From contig CAWGNG010000015.1 of assembly GCA_963823895.1 (NCBI GenBank), positions 1-64,000 on the forward strand: DNA of 64,000 nucleotides, in the 5' to 3' direction. Shown piece after piece: positions 9,734 to 18,763 of the stretch (the stretch's first letter is position 1; the number at the start of each line of letters is the position of its first letter). This DNA comes from G963675935 sp963823895 (GTDB lineage: Bacteria; Planctomycetota; Planctomycetia; Pirellulales; Thermoguttaceae). A program made the translations under genes and the position numbers. Under the pieces are notes generated by a model, which saw nothing but the letters and a program-made list of their open reading frames with translations, made no database searches and was not told the origin of the DNA.

Positions 9734-9976
9734 AGGGCTATTGTGGCCAGCGGTAAAGGATCGAAAAAGGGGGGGCACTTCCTGTTTCTGTTCTTGGCAC
9801 CTACAATCGAGGTATTATAGAGGCGAGGGGAATATGCGCGGCCGACGGCAACTGACCGTTCGCGAGCCGGTCCAGACGACTGGTTTCGCGGGTAGTGTCC
9901 GTCCTTCAGCCATTGACCCTCGATGTGGACGATCTGTACGTACGTTTCATATATCACTCCAATCCATACCAATGCC

Positions 9977-10981
9977 ATGGGCCTAATCATCCTCCGCTGC
10001 GTATTTGTGTTCGTCGTGGCCGGGCTTAGCGTCTCGGTCATCAACTCGGGGCTTCTGCCCAACTCGATTCCTATCACGATGGGTGTCTTCGTGGGCATTA
10101 TCCTGCTGGCTTTTGCAACGATCGGCCTGGACATTGCCATCCGGCGAAAACGTCTCGACGCCATCACGGCCGTCTACTTCGGCATGATTATCGGCCTGTT
10201 CCTGACCTACATCCTCGGGCTGGCGCTAACGCCCTTCAACATCGAACACAAACTCTATAGTCACATGGAATTGGTTATCGGCGCCGTCCTCTGCTACGTC
10301 TGCATCAGTCTGCTGATGCAGACCAAGAACGACTTCCGTTTCATCATCCCCTATGTCGAGTTCGCCAAGGAGGTCAAGGGGCTCAAACCGTGTATTCTCG
10401 ACACCAGCGTGGTGATCGATGGACGGATCGCCGACGTGGTGGAGACCGGGATTTTCGACGGGCAATTGATCATGCCGAAGTTCGTAATCAGCGAATTGCA
10501 GGCGGTGGCCGACAGCTCGGATCGTCTCCGCCGCGGCCGCGGCCGGCGCGGGCTCGACATCCTCAACCGTCTTCGCGGCAACAAGAACATCGAACTGGTC
10601 ATCCACGAGCGCGACCTGCCCGAGTTCGCCGGCCTGTCGGTCGATCTGAAGCTCGTCGCCCTGGCCAAGAACCTTCAAGGCAAATTGATCACCAACGACT
10701 ACAACCTCAACAAGGTCGCCAAGCTGCAAGGCGTCGTCGTGATCAATCTCAACGACCTGGCCAACTCGCTGAAGCCTGTCTTCCTGCCGGGCGAACGGAT
10801 CGAAGTGCGGATCGTCAAGGTCGGCGAGGAGCCGGGCCAGGGCATCGGCTATCTGGAAGACGGCACGATGGTCGTCGTCGAGTCGGGACGCGACCGGCTG
10901 AACCAGACGATCCCGATCGCGGTGACCAGCGTGCTGCAAACCAGCGCGGGGCGAATGGTGTTCGGAAAAATCGAGAAATAA
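9977..10981 (+). CDS. PIN-TRAM domain membrane protein (YacL-like)
   Basis: A 334-residue protein. Four transmembrane helices occupy about residues 1-115 (LIILRCVFVFVVAGLSVSV and others). A PIN nuclease-like domain follows (ILDTSVVIDGRIADV with the first catalytic Asp, then the ISELQAVAD and ITNDYNLNKVA acidic positions). A C-terminal TRAM domain (GERIEVRIVKVGEEPGQGIG) completes it. This is the architecture of Bacillus YacL-type proteins. PIN domains usually cleave RNA; the target is unknown. The start at 9977 gives MGLIILRC directly before the first helix. A hairpin at 11046-11060 may end transcription. Confidence 0.85.
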   Translation: MGLIILRCVFVFVVAGLSVSVINSGLLPNSIPITMGVFVGIILLAFATIGLDIAIRRKRLDAITAVYFGMIIGLFLTYILGLALTPFNIEHKLYSHMELVIGAVLCYVCISLLMQTKNDFRFIIPYVEFAKEVKGLKPCILDTSVVIDGRIADVVETGIFDGQLIMPKFVISELQAVADSSDRLRRGRGRRGLDILNRLRGNKNIELVIHERDLPEFAGLSVDLKLVALAKNLQGKLITNDYNLNKVAKLQGVVVINLNDLANSLKPVFLPGERIEVRIVKVGEEPGQGIGYLEDGTMVVVESGRDRLNQTIPIAVTSVLQTSAGRMVFGKIEK

Positions 10982-11045
10982 CCGCGCGCGGTTTCGCCCG
11001 CGGATCGCCCGGTTTCGCGCAAATTCTCCCAGCCGGCGTGAAAAA

Positions 11046-11060
11046 CTGCCGACTCGGCAG
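11046..11060 (+). terminator. Possible intrinsic terminator after the PIN-TRAM gene
   Basis: CTGCCG and CGGCAG pair around an ACT loop, followed by TGTCTTTCT. The hairpin is short and the T-run is broken, so this is weak. Confidence 0.3.
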
Positions 11061-11096
11061 TGTCTTTCTATTGGAGACCGCCGCAAGAGACGCCGG

Positions 11097-11594
11097 ATGA
11101 GCATCCTCAGTCCACAAGCAGTGACGCGGCTTTGGGACGAGCACCGCAATGCGCTGGTGCTCTATGCACGGCAATGGTGCGATGCGCCCGAGGACGTGGT
11201 GCAAGAGGCGTTTCTGCTGCTGGTCCGCCAGGTTGTCGCCCCCGAGAATCCGGTCGGTTGGCTGTATCGGGTGGTGCGGAACCGGGCGATCAACGCCGCG
11301 CGAACCTGCGGACGGCGGTCGCGGCGCGAGACGGCGGCGGCCGGCCGCGGCGAGCCCTGGTTTGAGTCGGCCGAAGGCGAGCGCCTCGACGCCGTGGCCG
11401 CGACCGATGCGTTAAAACATCTGCCCATCGAACAGCGCGAGGTAATCGTTGCCCGGTTGTGGGGCGGGCTGGCGTTCGAGGAGATCGCGCGGCTGAGCGA
11501 GAAATCGCTGAGCAAGGTTTACCGCAGCTACCAGCGGGGGCTGGCGGCTTTGCGAGAAAGGTCGGATGCACCATGTTCGGGGAAGAAGAGATGA
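11097..11594 (+). CDS. ECF-type RNA polymerase sigma factor
   Basis: A 165-residue sigma-70 family factor with only regions 2 and 4. Region 2 contains the DVVQEAFLLLVRQ core-binding segment and NPVGWLYRVVRNRAINAAR. Region 4 contains LPIEQREVIVARLWGGLAFEEIA and the recognition helix near LSEKSLSKVYRSYQRGL. Such factors recruit RNA polymerase to stress or envelope promoters and are usually held by a cognate anti-sigma factor. Its TGA stop overlaps the ATG of the next gene (ATGA, 11591-11594), so the two products should be translationally coupled. The target promoters cannot be read here. Confidence 0.92.
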   Translation: MSILSPQAVTRLWDEHRNALVLYARQWCDAPEDVVQEAFLLLVRQVVAPENPVGWLYRVVRNRAINAARTCGRRSRRETAAAGRGEPWFESAEGERLDAVAATDALKHLPIEQREVIVARLWGGLAFEEIARLSEKSLSKVYRSYQRGLAALRERSDAPCSGKKR

Positions 11595-12172
11595 ACGAAG
11601 AGATGAAGGCGTTCGAGGCCGCGTTGGCCGCACTTCGCCCGCGCGGCGACGGGCTCGACCCGCGCTGGCGATTCCTGCTGGCCCAAGAAGCGAGGCTGAA
11701 CGAGAACCTGCCGGGCGGCGAGGCCCTGGCGGCGGGACAATTCTTGTGCAGCCGCTGCGGCGACGCTCTGTCCGGCGGACGAGCGAAGAGGGGTTGGGCA
11801 TGGCCGGCGGCGTTCTCGGCGATGACGGCCGCGGCGGCCATGCTGCTGGCCGCGTTGGTTGTCCGCGTCGAGCCGCGCGCAGTCGCACCAGCCGGCGGGA
11901 AAGGCGTTTCGCCTACTGCCGCGTCATTCGCCGAGCGACAAGTTGATTCGAGTTCTTCGTTTGCCGTAAGGAATTCGCCGCGACGTGCGATTTCTTCCGG
12001 GTCCGACGAAACGGACTATTTGAGCCTGCGGGATCAAGTGCTCGGTTTCGGCGTGGAATCGTGGAAATCGCCGGCGGCGGTTGTGACAACGAAGAACCAA
12101 CCGGAACCGGTTCTAAGCTCGCGAGGACAACTCGATCGTCTATTGAGCCAAGAGAGCTTTTTCGGTTCGTAG
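11591..12172 (+). CDS. Putative membrane anti-sigma factor
   Basis: A 193-residue protein encoded directly downstream of the ECF sigma factor with a four-base ATGA overlap and a GGAAGAAG ribosome-binding site. It has an acidic N-terminal region, a CSRCG cysteine pair (about residue 51), one transmembrane helix (WPAAFSAMTAAAAMLLAAL, about residues 63-85) and a Ser/Thr-rich extracytoplasmic tail. The layout is that of a single-pass anti-sigma factor that would bind the sigma factor on the cytoplasmic side. I see no clear zinc-binding His-x3-Cys-x2-Cys motif, so the call rests on context and topology. An ATG at 11573 is also in frame. Confidence 0.6.
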   Translation: MNEEMKAFEAALAALRPRGDGLDPRWRFLLAQEARLNENLPGGEALAAGQFLCSRCGDALSGGRAKRGWAWPAAFSAMTAAAAMLLAALVVRVEPRAVAPAGGKGVSPTAASFAERQVDSSSSFAVRNSPRRAISSGSDETDYLSLRDQVLGFGVESWKSPAAVVTTKNQPEPVLSSRGQLDRLLSQESFFGS

Positions 12173-12199
12173 AGTTCAGAAACTATCAGGAGCCAGGTC

Positions 12200-13687
12200 A
12201 TGCGAATAATCGCTGGAATCTTCGTAATGCTGTTGACGACGCTTTCAGCGGCAGCGGTGATGAGCCAAGTTGTTGCGTCGTCGCCCGATACGCCGGAAGA
12301 ACAGAAGACGGTGCGGATGGTCTTGTACCCGGCGGCCGAGCCCCGACCGGCGCTGAAGTATCAGCTTTTGCCGCCGTTTCTGGAACGCCGCCCTGGCAAC
12401 GCCGCTGTCTGGTGGAACCGGCTTCCGGCCGAACGGATGACTTTTCTCAGCGAATTCGACAAAGAGTTTTCAGAGGACGGCAGAATTGGCAGATGGATGG
12501 ACATTCCCATCGGTGATCCGCGGGAGAAGGCGTATCGGAAAAAGGAACTGTCCAGCGTCATTCATTTGATTGAGAGGGGCGGCGGAATCTACTCCGACAT
12601 GGAGCGGGCGTCGCAATTCGAGTCGTGTGACTGGGAATTGCCGATCCGCGACGGCAATTTTATCTCCGTGATGCTCCCGGACATACAGCAATCACGCGCG
12701 TACGCACGCATGTTGTTGGCAAAGGCACATCTGGAGATCGCCGAAGGCCGGTACGATGATGCGGTGCAAACGCTACAAATCGGCTATGCCGAGGCGCGGC
12801 ACGTTGCCCAGTCTCAAACGCTGGTTAGCGGCCTGGTCGGGCTGGCAATCTCCGGAGTCATGTCCGCGCAACTGGAGCAGCTCATCCAGCAGCCTGGCGC
12901 CCCCAATCTCTATTGGGCCCTGAGCACGCTTCCACGGCCGCCGGTCGATACGCGGCCGGGGGCCGAGGCGGAGTCGAGCATGCTCTATCTGCAATTCCCC
13001 GATTTGCGCGACTTGAAGAAGAAGAAACTCTCGCCCGATGGATGGCGCGATTTGTTGAAGAGGACTATCGACAACATTTATGGAATTGGCCTGGTCGAGG
13101 GCACCCCCTTACCTACCAAGGAAGCCAGCATGGCCCTGTTCACGATGGCAGCCATTCAGGGCTATCCGCACGCAAAACAGTATTTGATCCGGCAGGGTCA
13201 CAGTGCGGCCGAAGTCGAGGCGATGCCCGTAGCCCAGGTCGTGCTTCTCTACACGATGGAAGTCTATGAAGAGATCAGCGACGATCAATTCAAGTGGTTC
13301 TTCCTGCCGGCCAGCGAGGCGAGTGAAGGATTAGAGCGGGCGGATCGGCAGATGAGAAAAGCCTTTGCCGCCAACCGCGAGATCATTCCCATCGCCCGCT
13401 TCTTTCTGCCGGCGATCATGGCGGCGAAACATGCGGAAATCCGAAACGAATGGACGTTCGCCATGCTGCGTATCTTCGAGGCGATGCGGCTTTACGCCGC
13501 CACGCACGACGGCCAATGGCCCGAACGCGTGAGCGGCATTACCGACGTGCCGATTCCCGTGAATCCGGTCGATGGCAAGCCGTTCGTTTACCAGCGCGAC
13601 GGAAACAAGGCGATTCTAACGTCGGAGAAAGGCCCCAGGAGCGTGCCCTGGCGTCGCGAAATCACGCTCATGACGAAAGGCAAGTAG
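12200..13687 (+). CDS. Secreted protein of unknown function, planctomycete type
   Basis: A 495-residue protein with a signal peptide (MRIIAGIFVMLLTTLSAAAV). The middle has a helical region with a TPR-like look (AYARMLLAKAHLEIAEGRYD). The C-terminus is MRLYAATHDGQWPERVSGI followed by PVNPVDGKPFVYQRDGNKA. That C-terminal pattern is one I associate with secreted planctomycete proteins of unknown function. No catalytic motif is evident. It follows the sigma/anti-sigma pair by 27 bases on the same strand and may be co-transcribed and controlled by that sigma factor. This is inference from position. Confidence 0.6.
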   Translation: MRIIAGIFVMLLTTLSAAAVMSQVVASSPDTPEEQKTVRMVLYPAAEPRPALKYQLLPPFLERRPGNAAVWWNRLPAERMTFLSEFDKEFSEDGRIGRWMDIPIGDPREKAYRKKELSSVIHLIERGGGIYSDMERASQFESCDWELPIRDGNFISVMLPDIQQSRAYARMLLAKAHLEIAEGRYDDAVQTLQIGYAEARHVAQSQTLVSGLVGLAISGVMSAQLEQLIQQPGAPNLYWALSTLPRPPVDTRPGAEAESSMLYLQFPDLRDLKKKKLSPDGWRDLLKRTIDNIYGIGLVEGTPLPTKEASMALFTMAAIQGYPHAKQYLIRQGHSAAEVEAMPVAQVVLLYTMEVYEEISDDQFKWFFLPASEASEGLERADRQMRKAFAANREIIPIARFFLPAIMAAKHAEIRNEWTFAMLRIFEAMRLYAATHDGQWPERVSGITDVPIPVNPVDGKPFVYQRDGNKAILTSEKGPRSVPWRREITLMTKGK

Positions 13688-13696
13688 CAACCCCTC

Positions 13697-13779
13697 GTTC
13701 CCACGGTCCCCCGTGGGAACGCACCGTCCTCAAAGCTCCGCGTTGCAGAGGGGCGGTTCCCGCTCAGAGCGTGGGAACC
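13697..13779. repeat. Pair of GTTCCCACGG-type hairpins
   Basis: Two dyads: 13697-13720 (GTTCCCACGG with its near-complement) and 13755-13779 (GGTTCCC with GTGGGAACC). They lie between the unknown secreted protein and the DUF1559 gene and resemble a widespread intergenic hairpin family. They could terminate the upstream transcript. Confidence 0.55.
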
Positions 13780-13819
13780 AGGAATAGACCAAGACCGTCA
13801 AATTCAAGGAGAATAAGAA

Positions 13820-15363
13820 ATGAAACTGTTGACCTGCTGCATGTCCGCTATCGTTCTACTGGCCGCGTCGGCTGCCGCTTATGCCGACGCCAGGTCTGAC
13901 GCCGCTGCTCGGGCGAAGGCGGTTGCGCCATTCGTAGAAGCGGAAACGGCGGTGGTGGCCCACATGGATATCACCCGGTTTGATCCGCTGTCCTGGGTCG
14001 ACTACGTCGCCCGCGTCGTGCCGACTCCACCGAGCGAACTCGCTAAAGTCAAAGAGCACGCGGCGAAGAATCTGCGAGCGGCGATTCAGGCCGGTGTCAA
14101 AGATATCTATGTCGTCGTTACACTGGGCAACGAAGGCTGGATGCCGAAGGTGCTGATCGTGATTCCCATGCCACCCGCCACCGACGTGGCGGCAATCCGC
14201 GCGGCGACGCAGCTTCCGCCCAAGGCGGGCAGCGTGGTTCACGGGTCGTTCGTTTACGCAGCCAACGAACCGACCAATTCGATCGGTGAATTCCACCCCG
14301 CCTGCGCCCGGAACTGGCGGCGGCTTTCGAGGCGGCCGGCGACTCCGCGGCGCAAGCGGCTCTCATTCCTCCGGCCTACGCCCACCGCGTGATCGAGGAA
14401 CTCCTGCCGCAATTTCCCAAGGAATTGGGCGGGGGATCGACAGAGATCCTCACCCGCGGCGTTTCTTGGGCGGCGGCGGGAGTCGATCTGCCGCCGCGCC
14501 CGGCCATTCGCTTGACCGTCAAGTCCGCCAATGCCCAGGCCGCCGAGCGCATCTGCGCGAAGCTCGCAGAAATGCTGCGGCAGATCGGCTCCTACAAAGA
14601 AGTGCGAACGATCGTGCCCAAGTTCGATGAGGCAGCCACCGTACTTGCGCCGAAGGTGGAGGGCGATCGGCTCGTGTTAGCTCTCGATCAACAGAACCAC
14701 GGCGTCGAGAAGCTGCTTTCGCTGGTGACGCCGCCGATTGAGGTCGCACGAGCCCGCGCGGCCAGGTTCGAGTCGATGAACAATCTAAAGCAGATCGGCT
14801 TGGCAATGCACAATTACCTTGCGGCGAATCATCATTTCCCCTCGCCAGCAAGTTACAACAAGGACGGCAAGCCACTTCTGAGTTGGCGAGTTTGCGTTCT
14901 TCCCTACATCGACTATGCTCTTTTCAAGCAATTCCATCTCGACGAGCCTTGGGACAGCCCGCACAATCGCACGCTGATCGACAAGATGCCGTCGATTTAT
15001 CGCCTGCCGATGTCGAGGACGGAGAAAGGCCGCACGAACTACCTTCTGCCGGTCGGCGGCGGGGCGGCTTTCGAGGCTGACAGACCGACGTATCTTAAGG
15101 ACATCACCGACGGCACGTCGAACACGATCATGACGGTCGAGGTGGACGACGACCACGCCGTGATTTGGACGAAGCCGGAGGATTTGCAGTTCGACCCAAA
15201 AGACCCGACCCGCGGGCTGGGCCGCTTCTTCGAGGGCGGCTTCAACGCCGGCTTCTGCGACGGATCGGTCCACTTCCTCACCTGGCCCAAAGACGCGACC
15301 CAAGTCGAGACGCTCCGCTATCTCTTCCAGCGGGCCGACCGCCATCCAGTACACCCGTGGTGA
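13820..15363 (+). CDS. Secreted DUF1559-domain protein, frameshifted
   Basis: ATG at 13820 has an AAGGAGAA ribosome-binding site and a signal peptide (LTCCMSAIVLLAASAAAYA). The first frame is coding to about 14300 and then becomes arginine-rich. The continuation, ELAAAFEAAGDSAAQAAL through to the C-terminus, is in another frame, so a single missing base lies at 14296-14303. The C-terminal part is a DUF1559 domain: SMNNLKQIGLAMHNY, SWRVCVLPYID, DGTSNTIMTVEV and the closing GFNAGFCDGSVHFL. DUF1559 is expanded in Planctomycetota, often on pseudopilin-like proteins. This copy has an ordinary signal peptide in place of a pilin leader. Repaired length would be about 515 residues. Confidence 0.75.
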
Positions 15364-15404
15364 GGCTGTTCGTTCGCCGAGCAAGAAACCGAAGGACGTG
15401 CGAC

Positions 15405-15479
15405 AATAGCCGAGAGTCAACGACTCCCGGCGACCCGCCGCAGACCGCTGATTCCGGGAGTCGTTGACTCCCGGCTATT
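15405..15479. repeat. ATAGCCG-family hairpin between convergent genes
   Basis: Arms of 26 bases at 15405-15430 and 15454-15479, one mismatch apart. The left arm begins AATAGCCGAGAGTCAACGAC. Each arm folds into its own small hairpin as well. It separates the DUF1559 gene from the receiver-like gene, whose stop codon (15475-15477) lies inside the right arm, so it may serve as a bidirectional terminator. Related copies occur at 24359 and 36031. Confidence 0.75.
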
Positions 15480-16395
15480 TCTGTTGAGCGTGATTGTGCC
15501 TCTCTGGGACAATGAACTGATCGATGGTCTCGATGAGGTCTTCGAGCACGAGCGGTTTGGAGAGCACGGCCGACGCACCGGTCGACGCCGCGCGATCGCG
15601 GTCTTCGATTCGCGGGAACGACAACAACGCGATGAGTGGTGCGGGCCGCGTTGCGTCGGCAAAACGTTGCATCGCGTCCCGCTCATCGTCGCAAAGATCG
15701 ACACATTCGAAAATCGCCGCCGTCGCTCCCTCGACACGAACGGCCGCCGCATCATGCTGCCAGATCGGGACCAGCCCATGCCGGCGACAGGCCGCCGAGA
15801 GACAATCGGCCATCTCGCGCGAATGCGACCGAATCACAATCGAACCCTGACATGCCGAACTGCTTTTCGCATCGGCCAGCAGCCGCTCTTCGTCGCTGGC
15901 GGTCAGCGGGAGGGCCCAGGAGCACGACTGGCCCATCGCCAGGCGTCGCAACTGCCGGTTGCCGCATGCAGGCCACTGATGCCAATAGGTTCGCAGCGTC
16001 GCCGGCCAAGGCGAGCCGCTCCGCATCTCCCCCTCGCACCAGCTTCCCATCAGGCCAAGCAGGCGAGCCAGCGGGGCCAACCGCCGCAGACGGTCGATCG
16101 TTTCGTGCGAAAACTGGCCTGGAAACGCTTGCGCCACGACCAGCAGGTCGGGTGAGATGCGGTTTTGCGCAAGCCCCGCCGCTGCGGAATCGGGGTCGGA
16201 GAAGTCGGCCACGCTTCCCCATTTCCCCAGACAAGCCCGGGCTTCGCGGAACTCCCGCCGGGTGGTGTCGCCGATGGCGAGAATTGAGAGCGGAGTAGCA
16301 GAAGGGGAGAGGCTGTCGGCAAACGCATCTTCTTCGCACTTGGCATCAGTTTCACCAGGCACTGAAGTGCCCAGCCCGCGTTTTTCGCCGCTCAC
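15475..16395 (-). CDS. Receiver-like two-domain protein of unknown function
   Basis: A 306-residue protein that starts at GTG 16395, whose bases overlap the TGA stop of the EIIA gene (GTGA), so translation is probably coupled. The C-terminal 120 residues resemble a response-regulator receiver fold (GLVPIWQHDAAAV, LIALLSFPRIEDRDRA, ASTGASAVLSKPLVLEDLIE), with the conserved Lys in LSKP. The usual phospho-acceptor Asp is not clear, so this may be a pseudo-receiver. The N-terminal half also has an alternating strand/helix pattern (LSILAIGD, PDLLVVAQAFPG) like a second degenerate receiver. Pairing with an EIIA protein suggests a regulatory role in carbon or nitrogen signalling. That is inference. 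Confidence 0.6.
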   Translation of the reverse strand: MSGEKRGLGTSVPGETDAKCEEDAFADSLSPSATPLSILAIGDTTRREFREARACLGKWGSVADFSDPDSAAAGLAQNRISPDLLVVAQAFPGQFSHETIDRLRRLAPLARLLGLMGSWCEGEMRSGSPWPATLRTYWHQWPACGNRQLRRLAMGQSCSWALPLTASDEERLLADAKSSSACQGSIVIRSHSREMADCLSAACRRHGLVPIWQHDAAAVRVEGATAAIFECVDLCDDERDAMQRFADATRPAPLIALLSFPRIEDRDRAASTGASAVLSKPLVLEDLIETIDQFIVPERHNHAQQK

Positions 16396-17096
16396 AGCTT
16401 CGTCTCCGTCTCGACAATCAACTGGTGCGCGGCGGCGGCGTCGGGGGCCTGGTGCAACGCGTTGAGGAAGCCGGGCGAGGTGAGAATCCGGCTGAGCCGG
16501 GCCAACACGCGGAGGTGGCCACGGTCTTCCATCGAGCAGATCAGAAAAAAAACGTCGGTCAAGGGGCCTTCGCCGCCGAAAGGAATGCCACTGCTCGTGC
16601 AACCCAGGGCCAGGAACGGCTGGGCGAGGATTTTGGCCATCGGACGCCGCGGGTGCAGCAGCGCCACGCCGTTTTCCAAGGCGGTTGTGTGCATGTCTTC
16701 GCGGGCTTTCACCGCCCCGGCCATCTCTTTCGTGTCCCAGAGCCAGCCGGTTCGGGCGGCCAGTTCGACCATTGCGTCGATCACCGAGTTTCGCGTTCGT
16801 GCACAAAGCGGCACGGCAATCGCCTCGACCGGCAGCATTTCGGCGATGCAGACGTCGCATTCGTCGTCAACCGGGGCCGACCGCTGCAAGACCGACTCGA
16901 CTACGAGCAGTTCTGCTTCATCCGAGGCCCCGATCCGCCGCTCGAACCAGTGGTGGATGTCGGGCTTGGCGAATCGCCATTGGCCGTTGACCTTCCGGCC
17001 GGGCAGTTTACCCCGTTCCGCCAGTTTCTCAACTTGCTGGGGGGACGTGTGCAGATATCGGGCCAGGCTGGGAACGTCGAAATCGCGGTACGGCAT
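16392..17096 (-). CDS. HTH (excisionase-type) plus PTS EIIA-like (PtsN type) protein
   Basis: A 234-residue fusion. Residues 1-55 form a winged-helix DNA-binding segment of excisionase/MerR type (SLARYLHTSPQQVEKLAERG, then GKLPGRKVNGQWRF). Residues about 80-234 form a PTS IIA type-2 domain with REDMHTTALENGVALLHPR, where the His after GVALL is the expected phosphorylation site, and GPLTDVFFLICSMEDRGHL. EIIA-Ntr proteins signal carbon/nitrogen state through phosphorylation. The HTH fusion hints that phosphorylation may control DNA or target binding. It is divergent from murE, with 123 bases between the starts. Confidence 0.8.
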   Translation of the reverse strand: MPYRDFDVPSLARYLHTSPQQVEKLAERGKLPGRKVNGQWRFAKPDIHHWFERRIGASDEAELLVVESVLQRSAPVDDECDVCIAEMLPVEAIAVPLCARTRNSVIDAMVELAARTGWLWDTKEMAGAVKAREDMHTTALENGVALLHPRRPMAKILAQPFLALGCTSSGIPFGGEGPLTDVFFLICSMEDRGHLRVLARLSRILTSPGFLNALHQAPDAAAAHQLIVETETKL

Positions 17097-17151
17097 GGCA
17101 CCATTATGGGCCGGCCCCCACCCGGCTGTCTATCCCAAGTCGATTTCTCCC

Positions 17152-17179
17152 TTGACAGATTGGCCGGATTTCGGACAAT
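17152..17179 (+). promoter_or_regulatory. Probable sigma-70-type promoter of the mur cluster
   Basis: TTGACA (17152-17157), a 16-base spacer and GACAAT (17174-17179), 41 bases before the murE ATG. The -35 is perfect and the -10 matches four of six positions. Confidence 0.5.
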
Positions 17180-17219
17180 CCCGCAACCACCGTTCGTCAT
17201 AGGCAGGGAGGCCGCGGCC

Positions 17220-18704
17220 ATGCAAGTCTGTCCCGAACTGGGACAAGTTGTTAGTCTGCGCCGGTTGTTGCCGGAGGCCGAAATCGTCGGCGGCGACAAC
17301 GCCTGGATCACCGGCTGCTCCAGCGATTCGCGGCAAGTCCGCGAGGGGGAGTTGTTCGCCGCGCTGGCGGGAAGCCGCTGCGACGGGCACGATTTCGCGG
17401 CCGACGCCGTCGCCCGAGGCTGCGCGGCGGTATTGGCCGACCGGCCGATCACCGAATTGTCGGTGCCGTCGTGCGTGGTGCCGAATCCGCGCGAGTCGTT
17501 CGCCCGGCTCTGTCAAACCTTGGCAGGATGCCCCAGCCGACAGTTGAAAATGATCGGCATCACGGGCACCAACGGCAAGACGACCACGAGTTGCTTGATC
17601 GCCGGCGTGCTCTCGGCGGCGGATTATCGGGTCGGCGTGCTGGGGACGCTGGGGTATCTTGACGGCCGGATCGTCGAGGAATCGACGCACACGACGCCTC
17701 CGCCCGAGCGGCTGGCGGCGCTGCTGGCGCGGATGGTCCACAATGGTTGCACCCACGCGGTGATGGAAGTTTCCAGCCACGCGCTCGATCAGTCGCGCGT
17801 GGCCGGGCTGGAGTTCGACGCGGCGTGCGTCACGAACGTAACCCACGACCATCTCGACTACCACGCCACCTTGAGCGAGTATCGCCGGGCGAAGGCAAAA
17901 ATCTTCGATTATCTGAATATCGACGGATTCGCAGTGTTCAACGCCGATGATCCGGGCTCGGCCGAACTCGTGCGCCGCCACGCCGGGCCCGCGCTGACCG
18001 TGGGCATCGACTCGCCGGCCGAGGTTACCGCGGTACCGGTCGAGCAATTCACGAGTGAGCAGACGTTCTTGTTGACCGCCGGCAGCGAGACCATGCCCGT
18101 GCGAACGCAGATGATCGGCCGCCATCACATCTATAACTGCATGGCGGCGGCGGCGGTCGGATTGACCTACGGAATCGAGTTGACCACGGTCGTCCGCGGG
18201 CTGGAATCGATCGGGCACGTGCCCGGCCGACTGGAACGGATCGAATGCGGGCAGCCGTTCGGCGTTTTCGTTGATTTCGCCCATACGCCCGATGCACTGG
18301 CGGGCGTGTTGAAAACCCTGCGGCAGGTGACTGCGGGGCGGCTGATCTGCGTGTTTGGCGCGGGCGGCCAGCGCGACAGCCAGAAGCGGCCACTGATGGG
18401 CCGGGCCGTTGAGAAGGCCGCCGACGTCGCGATTCTGACCAACGACAATCCGCGGCACGAAGACCCGGCGGCGATTATCCGCGACGTGCTTGCGGGGTTC
18501 GTCAATCGCAGCACGGCGCAAGTGATTCCCGATCGCACGACGGCGATCTGCCGCGCGTTGGGCATGGCCGAGGCAGGCGATTGCGTGCTGATCGCAGGCA
18601 AGGGGCACGAAACTTGTCAAATCGTTGGCGACCAGCGTCTGCCGCATGACGACCGCGAAGTGGCGAGGGAATGGCTTTATGGGGAGGGGGGCAGTCGGCA
18701 GTAG
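17220..18704 (+). CDS. murE: UDP-N-acetylmuramyl-tripeptide synthetase MurE
   Basis: A 494-residue Mur ligase. The N-terminal domain has the SSDSRQVREGELF motif (uridine-diphosphate binding). The central domain has the ATP loop GITGTNGKTTT (about residue 118) and the TTPPPERLAALLARM segment that shapes the UMAG site. The C-terminal domain has HTPDALAGVLKTLR, the ILTNDNPRHEDP motif and GKGHE. The DNPR motif is the meso-diaminopimelate-specific form, so the enzyme should add diaminopimelate to UDP-MurNAc-L-Ala-D-Glu in the cytoplasm. The ATG at 17220 follows a TTGACA promoter. The 3' end overlaps or abuts murF, depending on the murF start. Confidence 0.96.
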   Translation: MQVCPELGQVVSLRRLLPEAEIVGGDNAWITGCSSDSRQVREGELFAALAGSRCDGHDFAADAVARGCAAVLADRPITELSVPSCVVPNPRESFARLCQTLAGCPSRQLKMIGITGTNGKTTTSCLIAGVLSAADYRVGVLGTLGYLDGRIVEESTHTTPPPERLAALLARMVHNGCTHAVMEVSSHALDQSRVAGLEFDAACVTNVTHDHLDYHATLSEYRRAKAKIFDYLNIDGFAVFNADDPGSAELVRRHAGPALTVGIDSPAEVTAVPVEQFTSEQTFLLTAGSETMPVRTQMIGRHHIYNCMAAAAVGLTYGIELTTVVRGLESIGHVPGRLERIECGQPFGVFVDFAHTPDALAGVLKTLRQVTAGRLICVFGAGGQRDSQKRPLMGRAVEKAADVAILTNDNPRHEDPAAIIRDVLAGFVNRSTAQVIPDRTTAICRALGMAEAGDCVLIAGKGHETCQIVGDQRLPHDDREVAREWLYGEGGSRQ

Positions 18705-18762
18705 GCAGTCGGCAGTGGGCAGTAGGCGGTGGGCAGTGGGGAGGAGAGAGGGGAGAGGGCAA
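18692..18762. repeat. Low-complexity repeat at the murE-murF junction
   Basis: Bases 18692-18741 are near-tandem units of the GGCAGTAGGCAGTCGGCAGT kind. They are followed by a GGGAGAGG purine tract to about 18762. The repeat encodes the last residues of MurE and would be translated as a Gly/Gln/Trp-rich leader if murF began at 18671. Confidence 0.7.
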
Positions 18763-18763
18763 G

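Noticed and set aside
7946..9820. A long plus-strand open frame opposite the phosphohexomutase
   Set aside because: It is a shadow of a well-supported enzyme gene and has no recognisable motif.
18671..18763. Extended MurF N-terminus from ATG 18671
   Set aside because: The extra 31 residues are translated low-complexity repeat overlapping murE; the GTG at 18764 has a better context.
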